Shown piece by piece: positions 42,657-51,719 of a stretch of 64,000 nucleotides of DNA (positions are counted from its first letter, which is position 1; every line of letters begins with the position of its first letter). The notes under the pieces were generated by a model. It was not told where the DNA came from. It did not search any database and worked only from the letters and a program-made list of their open reading frames with translations. A program made the position numbers and the translations under genes. The DNA is from JABCPE02 sp963516475 (lineage in GTDB: Bacteria; Bacteroidota; Bacteroidia; Flavobacteriales; Weeksellaceae), in contig CAUQBR010000003.1 of the NCBI GenBank assembly GCA_963516475.1, forward strand, positions 1-64,000. Direction: 5' to 3'.

Positions 42657-43580
42657 TTGAAAAAAGGACTAATTATAAAATCAACAGGGAGCTGGTACCA
42701 AGTGCAAGAAATTGCAACAAACACCATCTACGAGGCGAGAATAAGAGGGAAATTTAAACTCCTGAAAACTAGGCTTACCAATCCGCTGGCGGTGGGAGAT
42801 TTTGTAGAATTTGAACTGGAAAGTTCTGATGTCGCGTGGATTACGAAGATAGAACCAAGGAAAAATTATCTCATTCGAAAATCGGTCAATCTTTCCAAGG
42901 AAGCCCACATTATCGCTTCTAATATAGACACGGCGTGTTTTATTTTTACATTAAAATTCCCTGAAACTTCGCTCGGCTTTTTGGATCGTTTTTTGGTGTG
43001 CTGTGAGGCGTATAACATCCAGCCTTTGATTTTATTTAATAAAATAGATACGCTTAATGCCGAAGAATTGGAACTTTTGGAAGACCTCCAGCAGCTTTAC
43101 CAAAATATAGGCTACGAAACCCTGAAAATTTCTTCTGTTTCAGGGGAAAACATAGAAACCTTGAAAAACCTTTTGAAAGACAAAGTTTCAGTGTTTTTTG
43201 GTCATTCAGGAAGCGGAAAATCTACTTTGGTGAATACGCTGGAACCAACACTTGATTTGAAAACAGGCGAAATATCGGAGGCGCACCTCAAAGGAAAACA
43301 TACGACTACTTTTGCGCAGATGCATTTTTGGGGTTTTGGCGGAAGTGTTATTGACACGCCAGGGGTGCGTGAGTTTGCGATGGTGGATATAGAAAAAGAG
43401 GAAATTCAGCATTTTTTTCCAGAGATATTTGAGGAAGGGAAAAATTGTAAATTTCATAACTGTCTGCATATCAATGAACCAAAATGCTCTGTTATAGCTC
43501 AATTAGAGGGAGGAAAAATTTTGGAATCGAGATATTTGACTTATTTAAAATTGATGGAAGAAGCAGAAGAAAATAACTAA
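42657..43580 (+). CDS. rsgA: Ribosome small-subunit GTPase RsgA
   Basis: The protein has 307 residues from a TTG start at 42657-42659. No ATG is available, and the next upstream in-frame start (TTG 42624) would overlap dnaX and add an atypical basic leader. The N-terminal OB fold (KSTGSWYQVQE) is followed by a circularly permuted GTPase: NKID, GHSGSGKSTLVN, DTPGVREF. The C-terminal zinc module has CKFHNCLHINEPKC. It promotes late 30S assembly. It begins 19 bases after the dnaX tau stop. Confidence 0.92.
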   Translation: MKKGLIIKSTGSWYQVQEIATNTIYEARIRGKFKLLKTRLTNPLAVGDFVEFELESSDVAWITKIEPRKNYLIRKSVNLSKEAHIIASNIDTACFIFTLKFPETSLGFLDRFLVCCEAYNIQPLILFNKIDTLNAEELELLEDLQQLYQNIGYETLKISSVSGENIETLKNLLKDKVSVFFGHSGSGKSTLVNTLEPTLDLKTGEISEAHLKGKHTTTFAQMHFWGFGGSVIDTPGVREFAMVDIEKEEIQHFFPEIFEEGKNCKFHNCLHINEPKCSVIAQLEGGKILESRYLTYLKLMEEAEENN

Positions 43581-43602
43581 TTATAAATTAAAATTTAAAA
43601 AA

Positions 43603-44289
43603 ATGAGATACACAGAAGAGCAATACAAAGCAAAATTTGAAGAGACTGATTCAGTAGGCTGGGATGCTATAGATGAGGTATTGTTGAAGGTTTATCCTGA
43701 GCAGGAACCTCGCCATTATGGACCTGTTTTAAAATTTATGCTCGGAGGGGAAGACCCGCTTGATGGTATTAGTATTTATGATAATGAGGAGCAGGCTTTT
43801 CATCGGCATATAGTGTCATACGGGATGAGCGACTTATATTACTCGCCTGAAAGTGCTGAAAATGAATTTAGTGGATGGGGCTTTGAGTTTACTTTTCGTG
43901 TAGTTCCTTTTGAAGCGGATAAGGATTCGGATGGAGCTAAAAATGAGCCATTTTGGGCAATGAATGTGATGCAGAATTTGGCTCGCTATGTATTTGAAAG
44001 CAAAAAATGGTTTGAAGCCTATCATTTTATTCCAGCTAATGGACCTATTCGTTTAGAATGTGATACTAAATTGGTAGGGATGGTCTTTGCACCAGACCCA
44101 CAGCTTGGCACGATAGAAACACCTCATGGCGAGGTTGCCTTTTTGCAGATGGTGGGCATTACTCAGGAGGAATTGGACTGGCTTTGGGAAGACCCAAAAA
44201 CCAGCAGGGTAGAGGAGCTTGTCAATAAGATGAAACAGGACAATCCGATGCTCATCACAGATTTAAAAAGGGAAAAATCATATGTTTGA
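43603..44289 (+). CDS. Suppressor of fused (SUFU) domain protein
   Basis: The 228-residue protein matches bacterial SUFU domains: YGPVLKFMLGGEDPLDGISIYDN near residue 38, then SGWGFEFTFRVV near residue 90 and LVNKMKQDNPMLITDLKREKSY at the end. In bacteria these domains are frequent as immunity proteins of polymorphic toxins, but stand-alone copies of unknown role also exist. No toxin gene is adjacent. It lies between rsgA and cysH. Confidence 0.88.
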   Translation: MRYTEEQYKAKFEETDSVGWDAIDEVLLKVYPEQEPRHYGPVLKFMLGGEDPLDGISIYDNEEQAFHRHIVSYGMSDLYYSPESAENEFSGWGFEFTFRVVPFEADKDSDGAKNEPFWAMNVMQNLARYVFESKKWFEAYHFIPANGPIRLECDTKLVGMVFAPDPQLGTIETPHGEVAFLQMVGITQEELDWLWEDPKTSRVEELVNKMKQDNPMLITDLKREKSYV

Positions 44290-44347
44290 TTTAATTTGTC
44301 AGACTAATAATTTTTTGCTATCTTGGGGCGTTATCTATAAAGTTTTT

Positions 44348-44355
44348 TAATTTTG
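44348..44355 (+). promoter_or_regulatory. -7 box (TAATTTTG) of the sulfate assimilation genes
   Basis: Exact TAnnTTTG 12 bases before the cysH start. Confidence 0.63.
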
Positions 44356-44367
44356 CACGATAAATAA

Positions 44368-45081
44368 ATGTTTATGAAGGTAGAAGAATTATCCAATATA
44401 TTACCACAATTACCCATAGAAGAGGCTTTGGCTTTGTTGGTTGAAAAATTCCCTAAAAAAGTAGTTTTTTCTACGAGTTTTGGGATGGAAGACCAGATAA
44501 TCACAGATTATATTTTTAAGAATAATCTTCCGATAGATATTTTCACGATAGATACAGGGCGAATGTTCTACGAAACCTATGACACTTGGGTAAATACCAA
44601 TGAAAAATACAATGTGCTCATTCCAGCTTATTATGCTGATAATCACAGGATAGAGGAGTATGTGAGAAAGCATGGAGTTAATGGATTTTACAAATCTGTA
44701 GAGCTGAGAAAAGAGCATGATTACATAAAAAAAGTGGAGCCACTGAAAAGAGCTTTAGAAGGATATGAAGTCTGGATTACGGGAATCAGAGCGGAGCAGT
44801 CTCCACACAGACAGCAGATGCCGATGGTGGAATGGGATGAAGGGAATAAAATCATCAAGTTTCATCCTCTATTGCATTGGAAAACGGGAGAACTTTTACC
44901 CTTTTTGAAAGAACACCAAATCCCTTACAATCCGCTCCATGAGCAGGGCTATGTAAGTATAGGTGACCAGCCGATGACACGCCCAATAAAAGAAGGAGAA
45001 GATATCCGTGCAGGACGCTGGTGGTGGGAGAATGAAGAGAAAAAAGAGTGCGGACTGCACTGGAATGAAGATAAAGAGTAA
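44368..45081 (+). CDS. cysH: Phosphoadenosine/adenosine phosphosulfate reductase, without Fe-S cysteines
   Basis: The 237-residue enzyme reduces activated sulfate to sulfite. The nucleotide loop is FSTSFGMEDQ at 34-43, and the catalytic Cys228 is in KKECGLHW. Overall it looks like an APS reductase (SVELRKEHDYIKKVEPL, AGRWWWE). However, the four Cys that bind [4Fe-4S] in that class are replaced: His117-Asp118 for CC, and Asp200 and Met203 for CxxC. Start could also be ATG 44374. It opens the cysH-(unknown)-cysD-cysN row. Confidence 0.9.
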   Translation: MFMKVEELSNILPQLPIEEALALLVEKFPKKVVFSTSFGMEDQIITDYIFKNNLPIDIFTIDTGRMFYETYDTWVNTNEKYNVLIPAYYADNHRIEEYVRKHGVNGFYKSVELRKEHDYIKKVEPLKRALEGYEVWITGIRAEQSPHRQQMPMVEWDEGNKIIKFHPLLHWKTGELLPFLKEHQIPYNPLHEQGYVSIGDQPMTRPIKEGEDIRAGRWWWENEEKKECGLHWNEDKE

Positions 45082-45087
45082 ATCCTA

Positions 45088-45408
45088 ATGAGCGAAATAG
45101 TCATCAAATGTGCAGAATGCGGAATCATTTTAACCCCTTGTTTAAAGGAGTTGCCAAAGGATTTTGTTTGTAGTTTGGAAGATGAGGCAGATTATTTGCC
45201 GCGAGGATTTTATAAAAAGAATGATGGTGTGGACTGGAATGTGGACATAGGACAAATCATTATCAATAAGAATGATTTGGTTAATTCCATTTATCATACT
45301 AAAAATAGTCTGAGTGGCTGTTGTGGATTGGATGGTTCTAAGGTTAATAGAATGTGTGCGAATGGGCATGAAATAGCCACAGAATATTCGGATTGCTGGA
45401 TGCCTTGA
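45088..45408 (+). CDS. Conserved hypothetical protein with Cys pairs
   Basis: The 106-residue protein has CAECG at residues 8-12, then Cys17 and Cys28, a run NSLSGCCGLDG near residue 75 and a final CANGHEIATEYSDCW. It is probably a small metal-binding protein, with the first part like the end of a zinc ribbon. It lies six bases after cysH and 63 before cysD, so it is in the sulfate cluster by position. No function is known to me. Confidence 0.75.
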   Translation: MSEIVIKCAECGIILTPCLKELPKDFVCSLEDEADYLPRGFYKKNDGVDWNVDIGQIIINKNDLVNSIYHTKNSLSGCCGLDGSKVNRMCANGHEIATEYSDCWMP

Positions 45409-45471
45409 GCTGTTGTTTTTGAGACTGAGAGAATAGAAATAGAATATAAATAAATCATTGTAAAGATTAAA

Positions 45472-46383
45472 ATGAATAAAGATAGGATTTTAGATTATCT
45501 CGACCAGTTGGAATCTGAGTCGATCCATATATTTCGTGAAGTGGCAGGGCAGTTTGAGAAACCTGCATTGTTGTTTAGTGGAGGTAAGGACTCTATAGTC
45601 TTGGTACACTTGGCATTGAAGGCGTTTCGTCCGTGTAAATTTCCGTTTCCGCTGGTGCATATTGATACAGGGCATAATTTCCCTGAAGCACTTGAATTTC
45701 GTGATAATTTAGTAAAGAAATTAGGTGAAAAACTCATCGTTAGAAAAGTAGAAGATACGATAAAAAAGAAAGGACTTACCGAGCCAAAAGGAAAATTTGC
45801 TAGCCGAAATACATTGCAGAGTTATACGCTTTTGGATACGATAGAAGAATTTGAGTTTGATGCTTGTATCGGAGGAGCGCGCCGTGATGAGGAAAAAGCC
45901 CGTGCAAAGGAAAGAATTTTCTCTGTTCGAGATGATTTTGGAGGCTGGGACCCAAAACTTCAGCGCCCAGAATTATGGCATACTTATAACGGAAAAATCC
46001 ACAAAGGAGAAAATGTGCGTGTTTTCCCTATTAGCAACTGGACAGAGCTGGATGTTTGGAACTACATTCGCCGAGAAAAAATAGAACTTCCTTCAGTTTA
46101 TTTCTCTCACGAAAGAGAAGTGATAGACCACCAAGGACAGCTGATAGCAGTTTCTCCATACATCCAAATTGATGAAAATGATGTGATTTTGAAGAAGAAA
46201 GTTCGCTATCGTACCGTGGGAGATATGACTTGTACTGCGGCGGTGGAGTCTGAGGCTTATATCATAGATGATATCATCAACGAAATTACAGCAACTCGTA
46301 CCAGCGAGAGAGGAGAAACGCGTATCGATGATAAAATATCAGAAGCGGCAATGGAGGACAGAAAGAAAAACGGGTATTTTTAA
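45472..46383 (+). CDS. cysD: Sulfate adenylyltransferase subunit 2
   Basis: The 303-residue ATP sulfurylase small subunit has the PP-loop LLFSGGKDSIVLVHLA at about 31-46, the conserved IDTGHNFPEALEFRD at about 64-78, and a GGARRDEEKARAKER segment near residue 135. It makes APS from sulfate and ATP with CysN. Length is normal. It lies 20 bases upstream of cysN. Confidence 0.96.
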   Translation: MNKDRILDYLDQLESESIHIFREVAGQFEKPALLFSGGKDSIVLVHLALKAFRPCKFPFPLVHIDTGHNFPEALEFRDNLVKKLGEKLIVRKVEDTIKKKGLTEPKGKFASRNTLQSYTLLDTIEEFEFDACIGGARRDEEKARAKERIFSVRDDFGGWDPKLQRPELWHTYNGKIHKGENVRVFPISNWTELDVWNYIRREKIELPSVYFSHEREVIDHQGQLIAVSPYIQIDENDVILKKKVRYRTVGDMTCTAAVESEAYIIDDIINEITATRTSERGETRIDDKISEAAMEDRKKNGYF

Positions 46384-46403
46384 TTTTTTTGGATTTAATA
46401 AAA

Positions 46404-47645
46404 ATGGATATATTAAGATTTTTAACGGCAGGAAGTGTAGATGATGGAAAGAGTACCCTCATCGGAAGACTTCTCTACGACAGCAAAAATATACTAGTAG
46501 ACCAGCTGGAAGCCATCGAAAGAAGCACCAAAAATCGTGAGGATGGAGAGGTGGATTTAGCTCTTTTGACTGATGGACTTCGTGCAGAAAGAGAGCAGGG
46601 AATAACCATCGATGTAGCGTATAAATATTTCTCTACACCGAAGAGAAAATTCATCATCGCTGATGCGCCAGGGCATATCCAGTACACTCGAAACATGGTG
46701 ACAGGAGCGTCTAATGCAGATTTAATTATCATCTTGGTGGATGCTAGAAACGGCGTGATAGAGCAGACAAAAAGACACTCTATCATTGCTTCACTCTTGA
46801 ATATTCCACATGTAGTGGTGGCGATAAATAAAATGGACTTGGTGAATTATTCCGAAGAAAAGTTCAACGAGATAGTGAAAGAATACGAAAAAGTAGCCAA
46901 TTCATTGGCTTTAAAGGATGTTAAATTTATTCCTATCAGTGCGAAGGATGGTGACAATGTGGTAGATAAATCCGAAAAAATGCCTTGGTATAAAGGCTCT
47001 GCATTACTGAATCTTTTGGAAACGGTAGAGCTTCAGACTTCCCTAAATCATGTGAATGGAAGGTTCCCAGTGCAGCTGGTTCTTCGTCCACAGGTGGATG
47101 AACTTCATGATTACAGAGGCTATGCAGGGAAAGTGGAAAGCGGAGTTTTCGCGGTGAATGACAAGGTAAAAATCTATCCTTCTAACATAGAAACTACCAT
47201 AAAAACCATAGAAGTCGGCGGTAAGGAAGTTCAGGAATGTTTCGCTCCACAAAGTGCCGTGTTTCATCTGGCGGATGATATAGACATTAGCCGAGGAGAT
47301 TTGATAGCGAAGGAAGATAGTTTGCTGAAAACTGGTCAAGACATCGAGGCACTTGTGTGCTGGATGGATGAAAAACCTTTGACTATCGGGACTAAATACC
47401 TGCTTCAGTATAACAGCAAAACCGTAATCGCTATGGTGAAGGAAATCCGATACCGACTGGATGTAAACACCCTTGAAAAGGAGATGAACCCAGCCAATGC
47501 AGGGCTAAACGAGGTGGTGGAAGTTCTACTAAAAACCTCTGCGCCGCTGAGCTATGACAGCTATCAAAGCATCCGTGAAAATGGAAGTGCTATCTTGATA
47601 GACCAGACTAGTTTTGTGACGGTGGGAGCAGTTTTGTTTAAATAA
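46404..47645 (+). CDS. cysN: Sulfate adenylyltransferase subunit 1 (GTPase)
   Basis: The protein has 413 residues from ATG 46404; a TTG at 46389 would add five residues. The EF-Tu-like GTPase has GSVDDGKSTLIGRLLYD, DAPGHIQYTRNMVTGAS and the NKMD motif, followed by two beta-barrel domains. It drives APS formation through GTP hydrolysis. No CysC (APS kinase) domain is fused at its end and none is seen in the window, so PAPS cannot be made from what is visible here. Confidence 0.95.
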   Translation: MDILRFLTAGSVDDGKSTLIGRLLYDSKNILVDQLEAIERSTKNREDGEVDLALLTDGLRAEREQGITIDVAYKYFSTPKRKFIIADAPGHIQYTRNMVTGASNADLIIILVDARNGVIEQTKRHSIIASLLNIPHVVVAINKMDLVNYSEEKFNEIVKEYEKVANSLALKDVKFIPISAKDGDNVVDKSEKMPWYKGSALLNLLETVELQTSLNHVNGRFPVQLVLRPQVDELHDYRGYAGKVESGVFAVNDKVKIYPSNIETTIKTIEVGGKEVQECFAPQSAVFHLADDIDISRGDLIAKEDSLLKTGQDIEALVCWMDEKPLTIGTKYLLQYNSKTVIAMVKEIRYRLDVNTLEKEMNPANAGLNEVVEVLLKTSAPLSYDSYQSIRENGSAILIDQTSFVTVGAVLFK

Positions 47646-47664
47646 AATAGTTCAAAACCAAATA

Positions 47665-47703
47665 AAATAAATCCTCTTCATACGAAGAGGATTTATTTTT
47701 AAT
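47665..47703. terminator. Bidirectional terminator between cysN and lptC
   Basis: A perfect 15-base stem, AAATAAATCCTCTTC with GAAGAGGATTTATTT around ATAC, with T and A runs on both sides. Confidence 0.9.
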
Positions 47704-47716
47704 TTTTATGAAAAGC

Positions 47717-48301
47717 CTATTTGTCGGGCATTTTTTTTGGGTTGATTTCTCCTGAGTTGTTGTAGAAAGTATATTCTGTAAAATCATCTTTGGCAACCAT
47801 TCCGTTCGCTGCCACAAAGACATTCCCTTCTTTATCAGAAATGAAAACAGAATCCTTGGTGTACATCTGTTTATTTTTCTTGTCCCAATAGATGGATTTC
47901 ATCACGAAAGTCTGTCCCTCGCTATTGGTCACTTTCACTCCGCCTTTGGCTTCATAATATTCTTTTTTTTCTATGAATTTGGCATAATTGGCTTTCAGAG
48001 TTCCAGGAATATCAGGATTTTTTTTGTCATAAAATTCAAGATAAATCCCTTTTTTTGCTTCTATATATGGTGTGTCTATGAACTCATATTCCTCTAAAAT
48101 AGGCGCTTTGAATCTGATTTTCACGAAACCAGAATCTTTCTGTAGAATGTTTGAGTTATAAATAACTCTGGAAGGGAAATTTTTATTCTTGTCTCTATTG
48201 ACCTCCGTAAGGTCTTCTTCACAAGAATGCAAAACAAAAAATATAGCTACGGAAAAAACAGCAACTATATTTTTTTTGTATTTATTTATTTGAAATTTCA
48301 T
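47717..48301 (-). CDS. lptC: LPS export periplasmic protein LptC
   Basis: The 194-residue protein has an N-terminal lipoprotein-like signal (FFVLHSC) and a single LptC/OstA-like jelly-roll: RVIYNSNILQKDSGFVKIRFKAPILEEYEF, then LKANYAKFIEKKEYYEAKGGVKVTNSEGQTF. It passes lipopolysaccharide from LptB2FG to LptA. It is 12 bases downstream of the outer-membrane barrel gene and probably co-transcribed with it. Confidence 0.87.
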   Translation of the reverse strand: MKFQINKYKKNIVAVFSVAIFFVLHSCEEDLTEVNRDKNKNFPSRVIYNSNILQKDSGFVKIRFKAPILEEYEFIDTPYIEAKKGIYLEFYDKKNPDIPGTLKANYAKFIEKKEYYEAKGGVKVTNSEGQTFVMKSIYWDKKNKQMYTKDSVFISDKEGNVFVAANGMVAKDDFTEYTFYNNSGEINPKKMPDK

Positions 48302-48313
48302 AAAAAGAAAAAA

Positions 48314-49591
48314 CTAGTCAAAGTATTGTTTTTCAAACCATTTGTTGGCAAAGTTTATACCAATGGTGAAATTTAAGAAATTTTCTCTGATTAAATTGTT
48401 TTTAACCGTTCCTCTCTGTCCTAATTCAATACCTAAATCCAAGGTGCTAAGCCTGTTGATATTGCTTTTTTGGAAAGGGAAAGACGCTCCAAATGAAAGC
48501 CCGTATTGGTTGATATTCGTGCCTTGTATATTTAGATGACCTTTTTCATAGAAAGCCCCATAACGGTAGGTGACTCTTGAAAAATAATTTCTAAAATTAT
48601 TGTAATTAGGAAGATACCAGCCCCCTACAGATACTCTGTAAGCATTGTCATAGCTGTAAGACAGATAGCGTAGAGACTCTGTATTTTTTCCACTTTTGTA
48701 ATCAAATTGCCCAGAAACGAACCATTTAGTATCATGCCCAAATCCTACACCGAGAGATAATTTCTGAGGAATAGTGTTGTTTGTATTTTTGGATTCTTGT
48801 GCTACAATGTCTTCGTTAGACTTAGTAGCCCCATTTAGATAATAGGTGCTGTTTGTGTAAGTTGATTTAAAATCTGAAGTATTTCCAAAAGTATAAGAAG
48901 CCCCGAAAGTCAGCTTTTTATTATTTTTAAGTTTTTTCTGATAAACAGAACCTAATGTGAAATTAAAACTTGTAACACTAGATTCGTTTTCTATATTGCT
49001 TATCAAAGTAGTGTTTTCATAGGCTGTTTCTTGTATATCAGAAATTCTCCCAAAATATAGATTATTGGACAATCCTACTGAAAAACTAGGTGTAATGGAA
49101 TACCCAACTCCAAACTGAACAAGATTGATACCGCCCTCACCATGGAAATTCTGAACGCCAGCAGTTCCATCTGGCAGAGATGTACTCTGTGTGATGCTGT
49201 AATCTTTTGAACTATATGGCTGATATCCTATCCCTAATTTTACCTTTTTAGAAAGAGGAAAAGCTAAGGAAATTCCTGAAAGATAGGAGGAATGTTTACC
49301 ATATTTATTCCCATTATATCCAGATTTGAAATATTGGTTTTCGTTAGTCCCATGAAATCTTAGGGAAGTGATTTCCAAATTTTGGTTTGCTGCAGGGTTT
49401 TGAAAATTAAATTGATTATTAAAATCCCAAACATAAGCCGCAGAAATCCCACCCATAGACCGAGTTTCCACAGAGTTATCATATTTGATATCTCCTATTC
49501 CGTAAGCTGCATAAGGAGAGTTACCTATATTCTGAGCTGCTGCGTGTGAACCTAATGCTGCCACAAAAATTGAAACGACAATTTTCTTCAT
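48314..49591 (-). CDS. Outer-membrane beta-barrel protein, unknown
   Basis: The 425-residue protein has a signal peptide (ending AAA before QNIG) and the alternating strands of a barrel (for example SVGLSNNLYFGRISD, SVTSFNFTLGSVYQKKL). It has an early GIGDIKYDNSVETRSMGG segment typical of PorV/FadL-like proteins of this phylum. It ends FTIGINFANKWFEKQYFD, compatible with a barrel end. It sits directly upstream of lptC, an arrangement often seen in flavobacteria. Ligand unknown. Confidence 0.85.
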   Translation of the reverse strand: MKKIVVSIFVAALGSHAAAQNIGNSPYAAYGIGDIKYDNSVETRSMGGISAAYVWDFNNQFNFQNPAANQNLEITSLRFHGTNENQYFKSGYNGNKYGKHSSYLSGISLAFPLSKKVKLGIGYQPYSSKDYSITQSTSLPDGTAGVQNFHGEGGINLVQFGVGYSITPSFSVGLSNNLYFGRISDIQETAYENTTLISNIENESSVTSFNFTLGSVYQKKLKNNKKLTFGASYTFGNTSDFKSTYTNSTYYLNGATKSNEDIVAQESKNTNNTIPQKLSLGVGFGHDTKWFVSGQFDYKSGKNTESLRYLSYSYDNAYRVSVGGWYLPNYNNFRNYFSRVTYRYGAFYEKGHLNIQGTNINQYGLSFGASFPFQKSNINRLSTLDLGIELGQRGTVKNNLIRENFLNFTIGINFANKWFEKQYFD

Positions 49592-49703
49592 TCTTTATTT
49601 TTAAAATATTGCAAATATCTTAATTAATAATGAAACTCAAAAATTTATTTAATGTTAAAATATGTTATTTCTGTTAAAATAGAAAAATTTTCTCCAAAAA
49701 TAC

Positions 49704-49711
49704 TATCTTTG
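49704..49711 (+). promoter_or_regulatory. -7 box (TATCTTTG) of holB
   Basis: Exact TAnnTTTG four bases before the holB ATG, predicting a leaderless mRNA as for dnaX. Confidence 0.62.
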
Positions 49712-49715
49712 GGCT

Positions 49716-50831
49716 ATGAATTGGACTCAAATAATAGGACAAAAAAAACTGATAGAAATTCTCCAAGATTCCATCAATAAAGACAGAGTGGCTCACGCTC
49801 AGTTATTTGTAGGAGAGGAAGGCTATGGCGGGCTTCCTTTGGTTTTAGCCTATGTGCAGGAGCTTTTTAAAAGAGAAAATGAACATTCTGCTCCAAAGGT
49901 GGAAACGCTTAACCATGTTGATTTGCACTTTAGTTTCCCTGTTTTTACTAAAAATAATAACTCGCTGAGTAGAAACTTTTTTCAGGAATGGCGGGAGATG
50001 ATTTTGGCTAATCCTTATGCATCTATTCATGATTGGGGAGAGATTTTGGATGCAAATAAACAATTACTTATCTCTGTGGATGAGGTGGAAGAGTGGGGAA
50101 AAATTTTTAGTCTAAAAAGCTATGAAGGAGGAACGAAAATCCTTATCGTATGGGGAATAGATAAAATGAATCCTTCAGCGGCAAATAAATTTTTGAAGTT
50201 TTTGGAAGAACCGCCAGAAAAAACAAAAATTTTCCTATTAACCAATAGTGTAGAAAATATTTTACAAACCATTTTGTCCCGTTGCCAGATAATAGAAGTT
50301 CCTAGAATAGAGGATGAAGATATCCAAAATGCACTGCTCAGCTGTTATGAAATCTCTGAAGAACGGGCAAGAGAAATAGCATATCAGTCACAGGGAAATT
50401 TTAATATTGCTAAAAAAATAGCTGAAAAAGGCGGAGTAGATGATGATTTTGAGGAGTTATTCATCACTTGGGTGAGAAATGCTTTTCAAGCGAAGAAAAA
50501 GCCAGTTGTTTTGCGAGAAATTATTCGTTGGGCAGGAGGAATATCCGAGTGGAATAGAGATAAACAAAAGGATTTTTTGAATTATTGTTTAGAGATGTTT
50601 CGTCTGGCTTTGATTCAAAATTATGGAGCAGAAGAGTTGGTTTATAAGAAACTGACTAAAAATAATTTTAATTGGGATGCCTTTTCTACATACATTCAAG
50701 GAGCAAATATAGAACTTATTTTAGATGAAATCAATTTGGCAGATTTACATATTCAAAGAAATGCCAATCCTAAAATTGTTTGGACAGATTTAGGAATAAA
50801 ACTGATAAGATACATTCATAAAGGATATTAA
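49716..50831 (+). CDS. holB: DNA polymerase III delta' subunit
   Basis: The 371-residue clamp-loader subunit begins MNWTQIIGQKKLIEIL and has the AAA+ core with a degenerate Walker A (GEEGYGG in place of GxxGxGK). It has the DKMNPSAANKFLKFLEEPPEKT segment and the SRCQIIEVPR motif that follows sensor 1. A helical C-terminal collar follows. The lost P-loop Lys is normal for delta'. It works with the dnaX product in loading the beta clamp. Confidence 0.9.
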   Translation: MNWTQIIGQKKLIEILQDSINKDRVAHAQLFVGEEGYGGLPLVLAYVQELFKRENEHSAPKVETLNHVDLHFSFPVFTKNNNSLSRNFFQEWREMILANPYASIHDWGEILDANKQLLISVDEVEEWGKIFSLKSYEGGTKILIVWGIDKMNPSAANKFLKFLEEPPEKTKIFLLTNSVENILQTILSRCQIIEVPRIEDEDIQNALLSCYEISEERAREIAYQSQGNFNIAKKIAEKGGVDDDFEELFITWVRNAFQAKKKPVVLREIIRWAGGISEWNRDKQKDFLNYCLEMFRLALIQNYGAEELVYKKLTKNNFNWDAFSTYIQGANIELILDEINLADLHIQRNANPKIVWTDLGIKLIRYIHKGY

Positions 50832-50868
50832 AAAAAACCTCTTTTAAAAAAGAGGTTTTTTATTTTAT
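50831..50868. terminator. Bidirectional terminator between holB and rplI
   Basis: AAAACCTCTTTT pairs with AAAAGAGGTTTT, flanked by A and T runs. Confidence 0.86.
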
Positions 50869-50880
50869 AAAAGTCAGAAA

Positions 50881-51360
50881 CTAAGCTTCTTCTTTTTTAG
50901 CAGGAGCTGCAGGAGCATCAGATACTACATCAAATTCGTATTCATGCTCTACATCTCTGTGAAGTCTGATTTTAGCAGAGAATTTTCCTAATCTCTTGAT
51001 AGAGTTACCAGGGATTCTGATATATTTTTTATCAACATTTACTCCAGCGTTTGCAAGAGCCTCAGCTAGGTTGATATTGTTGATAGAACCGAATAATCTA
51101 TCTCCAGCACCTACTTTAGCAGCGATAGAAACAGTAGTTTTTTTCAATTGTTCTACGATGCTTTTAGCAGCAGCGATTAGTTTAGCTTCTTCTTCTTTTC
51201 TTGCTTCTAATGTAGCAGCAAGTTCTGCTCTGTTTTTAGGTGTAGCCAAAACTGCTAATCCTTGTGGAATAAGGAAGTTTCTAGCATAACCTGGTTTTAC
51301 TGATACTGTATCGAATTCAAGTCCTAAATTCTCTACATCTTTTTTTAGAATGATTTCCAT
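50881..51360 (-). CDS. rplI: 50S ribosomal protein L9
   Basis: The 159-residue protein begins MEIILKKDVENLGLEFDTVSVKPGYARNFLIPQGLA, the L9 N-domain, followed by the long helix (RAELAATLEARKEEEAKLIAAAKSIVEQL) and the C-domain. It ends in an Ala/Pro-rich acidic tail. Last gene of the rpsF-rpsR-rplI operon. Confidence 0.97.
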   Translation of the reverse strand: MEIILKKDVENLGLEFDTVSVKPGYARNFLIPQGLAVLATPKNRAELAATLEARKEEEAKLIAAAKSIVEQLKKTTVSIAAKVGAGDRLFGSINNINLAEALANAGVNVDKKYIRIPGNSIKRLGKFSAKIRLHRDVEHEYEFDVVSDAPAAPAKKEEA

Positions 51361-51388
51361 TTTGTTGTTGTCCGTTTTTGCGTTAGAA

Positions 51389-51691
51389 TTATTTTAATAA
51401 ATCAGCAACATAAGGCATTAATGCAAGGTGTCTTGCTCTCTTAATAGCTGCAGAAACTTTTCTTTGGTATTTTAAAGAAGTTCCTGTATATCTTCTTGGT
51501 AAAATTTTACCTTGTTCGTTTACGAATTGTAGAAGGAAGTTAGTATCCTTGTAATCTACATATTTGATTCCGTATTTTCTAAATCTACAGTATTTTTTAT
51601 CAGATTTAGTATTGATATCCAGCGGAGTAAGGAATTTTACTTCAGATTCTCCTCCTGCTGCGGCTTGTTGTGCCATTTCATCTATTGCCAT
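51389..51691 (-). CDS. rpsR: 30S ribosomal protein S18
   Basis: The 100-residue protein has the S18 core KKYCRFRKYGIKYVDYKDTNFLLQFVNEQGKILPRRYTGTSLKYQRKVSAAIKRARHLALMPYV. The N-terminal 20-odd residues (AAAGGESEVKF) are an extension of the phylum's S18. It is 28 bases upstream of rplI and binds S6 on the 30S platform. Confidence 0.97.
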   Translation of the reverse strand: MAIDEMAQQAAAGGESEVKFLTPLDINTKSDKKYCRFRKYGIKYVDYKDTNFLLQFVNEQGKILPRRYTGTSLKYQRKVSAAIKRARHLALMPYVADLLK

Positions 51692-51719
51692 TTGAATAAA
51701 TTTTTAAAGGGTTAATAAA

